From Cyclobacteriaceae bacterium (GTDB lineage: Bacteria; Bacteroidota; Bacteroidia; Cytophagales; Cyclobacteriaceae): a DNA stretch of 5,962 bases. Below, one piece after another: positions 1-5,404 of the stretch. A program made the translations under genes and the position numbers. Under the pieces are notes generated by a model. It saw only the letters and a list, made by a program, of their open reading frames with translations, was not told the DNA's origin and ran no database searches. Every line of letters begins with the position of its first letter. Positions within the stretch are counted from its first letter, which is position 1. The DNA lies in contig JAOTYN010000276.1 in the NCBI GenBank assembly GCA_029861825.1, forward strand, positions 1-5,962, given 5' to 3'.

Positions 1-437
1 TGGGCCACCATGGGGCCTGTGTGTTGGGCAGTGAAGTACTGATCAACTACCTCATCAATTTTGCCCGCCCTTTTATTTATACCACCGCCTTACCCGATAC
101 CGTCATAACCAGTATAGATTGTGCCTGGAAGTATATTAAGGATCATCCCCAATTAGCCGCGAAGCTTAAGGAAAATATAGAGTTATACAGAGAATTAATA
201 GGAAATCAAATGGCGGGAGTAAATGTTCACAGCCCTATCCAACGAATTCCCGTAAAGGGAAATAAACAGGCCCAGCTCTTTTCGGACATCCTGCGGAAAC
301 AAGGTTTTGATATTCGGCCCATTCTATCTCCCACCGTCAAAACGGGTGAGGAAAGACTGAGGGTAAGTCTGCACAGTTTTAATACTGCAAAGCAAATCGA
401 GTCCCTATCAGAAGTTATTGCGAACCAATTGAAATGA
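1..437 (+). CDS. bioF: 8-amino-7-oxononanoate synthase (BioF), C-terminal part; 5' end outside window
   Basis: BioF is a cytosolic PLP enzyme that condenses a pimeloyl thioester with L-alanine to give 8-amino-7-oxononanoate (KAPA), the first step of the biotin ring pathway. The first complete codon is at 3, and 144 codons remain before the TGA at 435-437. The visible part opens with GHHGACVLGSE. In this alpha-oxoamine synthase family the PLP lysine sits in a (S/G)KAxG motif, so it should lie three residues before the first visible Gly, just off the window; the split first codon (?TG) fits Met/Leu at the x position. Other family marks are RPFIYTTALPD, GFDIRPILSPTV and the C-terminal RLRVSLHSFNT. 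The GTG at 21 is an internal valine, not a start. The stop overlaps the bioD start as ATGA, suggesting translational coupling. A related oxoamine synthase such as Kbl is an alternative, but bioD and bioA next door make BioF very likely. Confidence 0.93.
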   Translation, partial: GHHGACVLGSEVLINYLINFARPFIYTTALPDTVITSIDCAWKYIKDHPQLAAKLKENIELYRELIGNQMAGVNVHSPIQRIPVKGNKQAQLFSDILRKQGFDIRPILSPTVKTGEERLRVSLHSFNTAKQIESLSEVIANQLK

Positions 438-1048
438 GATACTTTGTAACCGGTATAGATACCGATGTAGGAAAAACCGTGGTGAGCGCGGTACTTACGG
501 AAGCTCTGGCAGCGGATTATTGGAAACCGGTGCAATGCGGTTACCCTCGCGATACCGAGACTGTAGCCTCATTAGTTAGTAACCCACACAGTAAGTTTCA
601 CCAGGAGCATTGGTTGTTGGAAGAACCTGCCTCACCCCATCAGGCCGCGGCTCACCAAGGATTAAGCCTGCGCCTGGAAGATATCAAGCTACCGGATTAT
701 GATACAGACTTGATCATTGAAGGGGCCGGGGGGCTAATGGTCCCTCTTAACCAACAGGAATTACTGCTGGATATCGCTAAGAAGTTTGCGGATCAGGTTA
801 TTTTAGTGGTTCGCTTGTATTTAGGATGTATTAATCACTCCTTGCTGACCATTGAAGTACTGAAGCAACACGGGTTAACTCTGGGAGGGATCATATTCAA
901 CGGAGACCGCAATGAGCACTCAGAGTCTGTCATCATAGAAAAGAGCGGGGTACGCCAATGGTTACATTTGGAGGCAAACAGTAAAATAAATTCCCAAAAA
1001 ATATCAGCATGGGCACAGGAATTGAAAAACAACTGGCAACCGGTTTAA
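434..1048 (+). CDS. bioD: ATP-dependent dethiobiotin synthetase (BioD)
   Basis: BioD closes the ureido ring of dethiobiotin from 7,8-diaminopelargonate, CO2 and ATP in the cytosol. The 204-residue protein is a little shorter than the E. coli enzyme. The P-loop GIDTDVGKT lies at residues 7-15 with Lys14. The substrate-binding KPVQCG is at 31-36; E. coli has Ser where Cys35 is here. SPHQAA is at 67-72 and the EGAGGLMVPL strand-loop at 96-105, carrying the acidic residue expected near Mg-ATP. A LYLGCINHSLLT block and IIFNGD (nucleotide-base region) follow. The ATG at 434 overlaps the bioF stop by 4 nt (ATGA) and gives the expected N-terminus immediately before the P-loop, so the start is secure despite the lack of a Shine-Dalgarno sequence. 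The 3' end overlaps bioA by 40 nt in another frame. No key residue appears to be missing. Confidence 0.96.
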   Translation: MRYFVTGIDTDVGKTVVSAVLTEALAADYWKPVQCGYPRDTETVASLVSNPHSKFHQEHWLLEEPASPHQAAAHQGLSLRLEDIKLPDYDTDLIIEGAGGLMVPLNQQELLLDIAKKFADQVILVVRLYLGCINHSLLTIEVLKQHGLTLGGIIFNGDRNEHSESVIIEKSGVRQWLHLEANSKINSQKISAWAQELKNNWQPV

Positions 1049-2322
1049 AAGATAAAGACCGAGAATTTATTTGGCATCCTTTCACGCCACTGGTGGGAAG
1101 TACGGAGAATCTGGTGATATCCCAAGCAGAGGGAGCCCGACTAATAACCGAAGACGGCCAGGTGATTATTGATGCCATTGCTTCCTGGTGGGTCAACCTG
1201 CATGGCCACAGTCATCCGGCTATCGCACAAGCGATTGCCCAACAGGCGCAGCAACTGGAGCATGTCATGTTTGCCGGTTGCACCCATGAGCCCGCCATAA
1301 CCTTGGCAGAGAACCTGTTGTCAATTTTACCTGGTAATCAAAGCAAGATATTCTACTCCGACAATGGTAGCACTGCTGTAGAGGTGGGTTTGAAAATGGC
1401 GCTGCAATACTGGCATAACCAAAATATCAGCAAGAGCCGGGTCATAGCCCTGGAAGGAGCTTATCACGGTGACACCTTTGGGGCTATGTCGTTAGGAGAA
1501 AGAGGGGCTTTTACTACCCCGTTTTGGCCTTACTTATTTGATGTGGAATTCATACCATTACCCACAGGGGATGCTGTTGATGAGAGTATTCAGCATTTTA
1601 AGGATATTCTCAAAAGCGGACAGGTAGCAGCCTTTATATTTGAACCGTTAATTCAGGGAGCATCGGGAATGCGGGAATATGCGCCGGAAGTCCTGGATAC
1701 TTTGATTGAATTGGCTCGTGAGCACCATGTGCTTTGTATTGCTGATGAGGTTATGACCGGGTTCGGCAGGACGGGTAAGATGTTTGCCAGCGATTATCTC
1801 AACCATAAGCCGGACATTATTTGTTTATCCAAGGGTCTTACTGGGGGAGCCATGGCTCTGGGTGCTACCAGTTGTACCGCGGCGATCCAGCAGGCGTATC
1901 TACATCAGGATATTCTCAAAACATTTTTTCATGGACATTCCTTCACGGCCAATCCTTTGGCTTGTGCCGCCGCCAATGCAAGCTTTAGCCTGCTGGTTTC
2001 GGAAGAATGCCAACAGCATATAAAAAGAATCAGCGCCTTGCATAAAGAATTCAAGCAACGCCTGTCGGGGCACCAAGGTTTACAAAGAATAACACATCTG
2101 GGCACCATTCTGGCCATTGAAATAAAATCCGACGAAAAATCGTCCTATGTAAATGAGGCCAGACACCGGTTGTATCCTTTTTTTCTTTCCAGGGGGGTGC
2201 TTTTACGACCCCTAGGAAATATTGTTTACATTTTGCCTCCTTATGTGATCACGGATGATGAATTGAGTCAGGTTTACAGGACCTTAGAAGAGCTGTTGGA
2301 GGTAATTAATGAGCCAACTTAA
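1009..2322 (+). CDS. bioA: 7,8-diaminopelargonate synthase, adenosylmethionine-8-amino-7-oxononanoate aminotransferase type (BioA)
   Basis: BioA transfers an amino group to KAPA to form DAPA and is a class III fold-type I PLP aminotransferase. The length of 437 residues is normal for the family. In order: IWHPFT (21-26), ASWWVNLHG (58-66), SDNGSTAVEVGLKMALQYW (117-135; GST contacts the PLP phosphate), AYHGDTFGAMS (151-161; Tyr152 expected to stack on PLP), IADEVMTGFGRTG (244-256; Asp246 expected to bind the pyridine N), LSKGLTGG (273-280; Lys275 the Schiff-base lysine), FFHGHSFTANPLACAAANAS (306-325) and LLRPLGNIVYILPPY (398-412; Arg400 the likely carboxylate-binding Arg). ATG 1009 is the only reasonable start: an in-frame stop lies at 982-984 and no other ATG precedes the conserved WHPFT block. 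This start forces a 40-nt overlap with bioD, so coupled translation is likely. HPF replaces the HPY of E. coli BioA, which may bear on the amino donor. The 3' end overlaps the convergent gene by 17 bp. Confidence 0.96.
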   Translation: MGTGIEKQLATGLKDKDREFIWHPFTPLVGSTENLVISQAEGARLITEDGQVIIDAIASWWVNLHGHSHPAIAQAIAQQAQQLEHVMFAGCTHEPAITLAENLLSILPGNQSKIFYSDNGSTAVEVGLKMALQYWHNQNISKSRVIALEGAYHGDTFGAMSLGERGAFTTPFWPYLFDVEFIPLPTGDAVDESIQHFKDILKSGQVAAFIFEPLIQGASGMREYAPEVLDTLIELAREHHVLCIADEVMTGFGRTGKMFASDYLNHKPDIICLSKGLTGGAMALGATSCTAAIQQAYLHQDILKTFFHGHSFTANPLACAAANASFSLLVSEECQQHIKRISALHKEFKQRLSGHQGLQRITHLGTILAIEIKSDEKSSYVNEARHRLYPFFLSRGVLLRPLGNIVYILPPYVITDDELSQVYRTLEELLEVINEPT

Positions 2323-3961
2323 AAATGATGGGAACGGCCACTTTGGTATTGACGATGGTACTGTTAATCTTACCTGGCATCCATCCTGAAAAAAGCTTTA
2401 CCACTCTCAAAGCTTCTTCATCACAACCATAACCAATCCCTTTGACCACTTTGGCGCCTGAGGTACTACCGTCACGATGAACGATGAATTGAACGATAAC
2501 GATACCAGAGACCCGGTTCTTATAAGCATCAGCCGGGTATTTTATTCGGCGTGCAGTAAAGCGGGCAAATTTTTCGTACCCACCAATAGGCTCTGGTTTT
2601 TCCTCTACGATGCTATAAATCTTGTTTTCATCAATCACTGGAATTATCGTTCCAGAGGTTTTGGGGCCCAGCAGCAGGCTGCTGTCGATTTGTACAGGAT
2701 TCGCTACATCCTGCACCAGGGCTGACTGGCCGGAGTCCTCTAATTGCTGATTGATATTTTCACTATCACCACCACTTTCACTCCAGTTGATATCGTCACT
2801 CGCTGTAGGTTCGTCACCTCGGAAGCGATTGGCGCTGTTGGCTTGGCTATTTTCAGTGGGGGTGAACCGATTAGGTGGAGTGGTTTCCGGTGATAGCGGC
2901 TGGGATTCAGCTGGGGAAAGCCCCGACAACCCTGCTTGTTGTGTGGTTAACAACGATTTACAGCTGTCAACCTGCTGTAATAAGTAACCATTTTCAGGGT
3001 CCTCGGCTAAGGCCAGGGTGTACTGGACCAATGCCTCAAGAATGTTCCCGGTTCTGAAGAATTCGTCACCCACTATATGGGGAATTGATTTCTGTGGTGC
3101 TTCCGCCAATATGGTGGGCTCAGCATCTTGAGGAGGAGGAAATATCACGGGGTACACCATGTAAAACAGTCCACCAATCCCACCCAGAAATACCACGAAG
3201 ATACTGCCCATCACCAACCGGTTAAATGACTTGGAACGCTCCTCAAGGTTATTTTCATTAAACCATGAGGATGATTTATTTGTACTTGGTTGAGCTGCAG
3301 TCCCAAAGGTACTGGTTGGATTAATTTTAATGTTCTGGTTTTCGGATTCTACATCTGGTGTTGCTTCAGGTGGTGTTGCTTCAGGCGAATCCGTTATTAC
3401 GGGGGGAGGGCCACTAGCTGGTGCTTCAACAGTAGGCTTGGGCGGGGTTTCTGGCGGTTCAGAGGTATTACTACTCTCTTGCTCTGGTAGTGGAGTGGCG
3501 GATAAAGCAGCTGTTAACACCAACTTCTCGGTAGCAGAAGGTTCAGCCGGGTCTTGCTTTACCTGTTCTTCTTTCAAAAACTCCTGCAGCGAGGAGATTT
3601 GATCTATATAATGTAAAATCTGGGACTGACTGGCCTGATCCAGCTGGGTTTGGCCCGATTTATCACCCATAAAGGTATTGATCAAAACCTGGGCGTCCTT
3701 GATGCTTTTTTGAACCTGTTCTTCGGTGCTGATGGGAGTGTCATCGGAGGATACTTCAGCAGACATAGTGCTCTTCATCAGCAAATAAGCCTCCTCTATT
3801 TTGTCTAGATTTTCCCGGTATAGCGCTCTAAAATGGTCGGATGGAGCATTAGTAATAGCCTTCTGGTAATCTCTGTGGAGTTCCAGATAGCGTCTACGTA
3901 CCAGCTGATCACTGGAATTGGCAGGCAGGTTGAGATATTCTAACGCCTCTTGTCGAGTCAT
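2306..3961 (-). CDS. single-pass membrane protein with degenerate J-like N-terminus, TPR-like unit and TonB C-terminal domain
   Basis: The protein has 551 residues. Residues 1-63 resemble a J-domain: helix EALEYLNL, helix QLVRRRYLELH, then HRD at 29-31 in place of HPD, and a third helix ending KIEEAYLLM. Residues 80-135 look helical, and 137-235 form a Pro/Glu/Ser/Thr-rich linker. One hydrophobic helix spans about 249-274, preceded by R242, K244 and R248 and followed by acidic residues, predicting N-terminus in the cytoplasm and C-terminus in the periplasm. Residues 298-323 fit one TPR motif. A low-complexity linker covers about 337-455. Residues 457-549 match TonB C-terminal domains of Bacteroidota: IKYP, GIVIVQFIVHRDGS, VVKGIGYGCDEEALRVV, GWMPGK and PIIFKL. 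TonB C-terminal domains bind the TonB box of outer-membrane receptors, so an envelope energising or scaffolding role is inferred, but the TM helix lacks the SxxxH signature of classic TonB. The start at 3961 opens directly into the J-like helix. The family as a whole is not one I recognise. Confidence 0.85.
   Translation of the reverse strand: MTRQEALEYLNLPANSSDQLVRRRYLELHRDYQKAITNAPSDHFRALYRENLDKIEEAYLLMKSTMSAEVSSDDTPISTEEQVQKSIKDAQVLINTFMGDKSGQTQLDQASQSQILHYIDQISSLQEFLKEEQVKQDPAEPSATEKLVLTAALSATPLPEQESSNTSEPPETPPKPTVEAPASGPPPVITDSPEATPPEATPDVESENQNIKINPTSTFGTAAQPSTNKSSSWFNENNLEERSKSFNRLVMGSIFVVFLGGIGGLFYMVYPVIFPPPQDAEPTILAEAPQKSIPHIVGDEFFRTGNILEALVQYTLALAEDPENGYLLQQVDSCKSLLTTQQAGLSGLSPAESQPLSPETTPPNRFTPTENSQANSANRFRGDEPTASDDINWSESGGDSENINQQLEDSGQSALVQDVANPVQIDSSLLLGPKTSGTIIPVIDENKIYSIVEEKPEPIGGYEKFARFTARRIKYPADAYKNRVSGIVIVQFIVHRDGSTSGAKVVKGIGYGCDEEALRVVKLFSGWMPGKINSTIVNTKVAVPIIFKLAH
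3356..3385 (-). repeat. two-copy 15-nt in-frame tandem repeat coding PEATP-PEATP
   Basis: Two adjacent 15-nt units, nearly identical, encode residues 193-202 of the membrane protein as PEATP twice, inside its cytoplasmic Pro-rich linker. The period is a multiple of three, so copy-number change would lengthen or shorten the linker without breaking the frame. It is too short to be called a variable-number locus from one sequence. Confidence 0.7.
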
Positions 3962-4058
3962 GTAAAAATTGTGCCAGTATGGGGACAGCTACAAGACCGA
4001 TAGCTTAGTTGTAATCGTAAATTAACAAATAAAAATACGAAAAGAAATGGACAGCTTC
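3962..4058 (-). other. 97-nt intergenic spacer and leader of the TonB-domain gene
   Basis: This A/T-rich gap separates the E2 stop from the start of the 551-residue membrane protein. Read on the minus strand it has T-rich stretches (around 4020-4050) but no convincing GC-rich hairpin followed by a U-run, so no E2 terminator can be called. I see no clear Bacteroidota promoter pair (TTTG near -33, TAnnTTTG near -7); TAATTTAC at 4017-4024 is only a partial -7 match with no -33 partner at the right distance. No Shine-Dalgarno sequence precedes the start, whose leader ends in CAATTTTTAC. The gap may be read through from E2 or hold a weak promoter. Confidence 0.5.
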
Positions 4059-5354
4059 TTAAATAGTCCGGCTGGTGTCGAAACGTTCCAAATAGTCCGC
4101 TACCCGGCGTACAAACATGCCCCCAAGTGATCCATCTACCACGCGATGATCGTAGCTATGAGACAGGAACATTTTATGTCTAATAGCGATAGCATCGCCG
4201 TAGGAGGTTTCCACCACCGCCGGCTTCTTGGTTATGGCTCCTAATGCCAGGATGCCAACTTGCGGCTGCATGATAATAGGTGTTCCCATGACATTGCCGA
4301 AGGAGCCCACATTGGATATGGTATAAGTGCCGCCGGATAAATCATCGGGTTTTAATTGGTTGTTACGCGCTCTTTTGGCAAGATCATTAACTTTTTTGGT
4401 CAGTCCTACCAAGCTTAGCCTATCGGTGTTCTTTATTACAGGGACTATTAAATTTCCATTAGTCAGGGCGACCGCCATGCCTATATTGATATCTTTTTTC
4501 CTGATTATCTTATCCCCGTCCACACTTATATTGATCATAGGGTAGTCGTTAATAGCCTTGACCACGGCCTCAATAAACAGGGGCGTGAAGGTAAGGTTAT
4601 CACCTTCTCGCTCTTTAAAGCTGGTTTTATAGCGGTTTCTCCAAGAAACCAAAGCCGTAACATCAGCTTCTACAAATGAAGTAACATGTGGGGAAATGCG
4701 CTTGGATTCAACCATGCGGGTGGCGATCATTTTGCGCATTCGATCCATCTCGATAATCTCATCTTCACCGCTAATAGCCATCGGTGCCGCCACTGATTCA
4801 GTCACAGACGAACTGTCGGTGGGCTTGCCTTTAAGCTCCAGATAGGCCAGTATATCCTTTTTGGTTACTCTACCGGCTTTTCCAGTACCCGGTATGGTAT
4901 TCAGTTCCTCAACAGGGATTTGCTCCTTTTTAGCTATGTTCTTAACCAGAGGGCTGTAAAATCTGCCGTCGGATGGCGCCTCAGTGGTCACAGTAGACAC
5001 GGCTGGAGTGTCGATCGGGGCCGCCACTACCTCAGGTTGGGCTACTTCCACTGCCGATTCCAAAGGCTCGTTTACCGATTCCTGGGCTTCACGTCCGTTG
5101 TCAGGTGCCCCATTGGAGGTTTCAATAATGGCAATCGGTTTGCCTACCTCAACTACTTCACCCTCTTGAGCCAGTATTTCCTGTAAGATGCCAGCATGGG
5201 TGGAGGGCACTTCCGTATCCACTTTGTCCGTAGCCACTTCCAACACCGATTCATCTTGCTCTATGGGGTCGCCTACCTTTTTTAACCAAGTCAAAATGGT
5301 GCCTTCCATTATGCTTTCACCCATTTTTGGCATTACCATTTCTACTCTGCCCAT
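4059..5354 (-). CDS. 2-oxoacid dehydrogenase complex E2 component (dihydrolipoamide acyltransferase), single lipoyl domain
   Basis: This is the acyltransferase core of a 2-oxoacid dehydrogenase complex: it accepts an acyl group from E1 on a swinging lipoyl arm and passes it to CoA. The 431 residues show the full E2 layout. A lipoyl domain covers about 2-78, with Lys44 in ATDKVDTEVPS as the lipoylation site. A Pro/Ala/Glu/Val-rich linker covers about 80-130. The peripheral subunit-binding domain is at about 132-172 (SPLVKNIAKKE, IPGTGKAGRVTKKDILAYL). The catalytic domain runs from about 200 to the end, with YTISNVGSFGNVMGTPII and the active-site SYDHRVVDG (His403, Asp407). The ATG at 5354 is right: an in-frame TAG lies 15 nt upstream and the family begins this way. 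One lipoyl domain and the TSFVEADVT text suggest a branched-chain/broad-specificity (BkdB/BfmBB-like) E2 rather than SucB, whose motif is DHRxIDG, but substrate cannot be fixed. No E1 or E3 gene is adjacent. cinA lies 50 nt upstream. Confidence 0.95.
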   Translation of the reverse strand: MGRVEMVMPKMGESIMEGTILTWLKKVGDPIEQDESVLEVATDKVDTEVPSTHAGILQEILAQEGEVVEVGKPIAIIETSNGAPDNGREAQESVNEPLESAVEVAQPEVVAAPIDTPAVSTVTTEAPSDGRFYSPLVKNIAKKEQIPVEELNTIPGTGKAGRVTKKDILAYLELKGKPTDSSSVTESVAAPMAISGEDEIIEMDRMRKMIATRMVESKRISPHVTSFVEADVTALVSWRNRYKTSFKEREGDNLTFTPLFIEAVVKAINDYPMINISVDGDKIIRKKDINIGMAVALTNGNLIVPVIKNTDRLSLVGLTKKVNDLAKRARNNQLKPDDLSGGTYTISNVGSFGNVMGTPIIMQPQVGILALGAITKKPAVVETSYGDAIAIRHKMFLSHSYDHRVVDGSLGGMFVRRVADYLERFDTSRTI

Positions 5355-5390
5355 AGCATTTACTTTGTTCTAATGTTGTTTTGTGCTTTG

Positions 5391-5398
5391 CAAATTTA
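5391..5398 (-). promoter_or_regulatory. possible -7 promoter element upstream of E2
   Basis: On the minus strand this site reads TAAATTTG, an exact match to the Bacteroidota -7 consensus TAnnTTTG, lying in the 50-nt cinA-E2 gap with about 36 nt between it and the E2 start codon. No TTG/TTTG is found at the expected 19-21 nt upstream, where the sequence is the end of cinA, so the element is half-supported. If real, E2 could be transcribed separately from cinA. In A/T-rich intergenic DNA such a match can arise by chance. Confidence 0.3.
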
Positions 5399-5404
5399 GC
5401 TAAT

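Noticed and set aside
21..437. A free-standing 138-residue protein starting at GTG 21.
   Set aside because: The frame continues upstream to the window edge with BioF-family residues (GHHGAC), so the GTG is an internal valine codon.
995..1001. CAAAAAA tract as a programmed -1 frameshift site joining bioD to bioA.
   Set aside because: In the bioD frame the codons are CAA AAA, which does not give a proper X XXY YYZ slip, I see no downstream stimulatory structure, and bioA has its own ATG 8 nt later.
2393..2415. Perfect 7-bp inverted repeat (AAGCTTT / AAAGCTT, 9-nt loop) followed on the minus strand by a short T-run, resembling an intrinsic terminator.
   Set aside because: It lies inside the conserved TonB C-terminal coding region about 100 nt before the stop, the stem has only two G-C pairs, and the letters are explained by the codons for VVKLFSG.
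3290..3602. Plus-strand open frames of 66 and 90 codons opposite the membrane-protein gene.
   Set aside because: They are antisense to the Pro/Ser/Thr-rich linker, have Gly/Ser/Trp-rich composition typical of reversed low-complexity coding DNA, and show no recognisable domain.
4017..4040. CGTA...TACG inverted ends around an A/T-rich core as an E2 terminator.
   Set aside because: Only four base pairs with a long loop, and no U-tract after the stem.
3983..4056. Repeated octamer GGACAGCT at 3983-3990 and 4049-4056 in the spacer, considered as an operator pair.
   Set aside because: Only eight bases, no symmetry, and one copy abuts the E2 stop; it is compatible with chance.
5100..5354. N-terminal domain of E2 as a biotinyl carrier domain, tempting because biotin genes are nearby.
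   Set aside because: The modified lysine context is ATDKVDTE, typical of lipoyl domains, not the AMKM context of biotinyl domains, and the rest of the protein is a complete E2.
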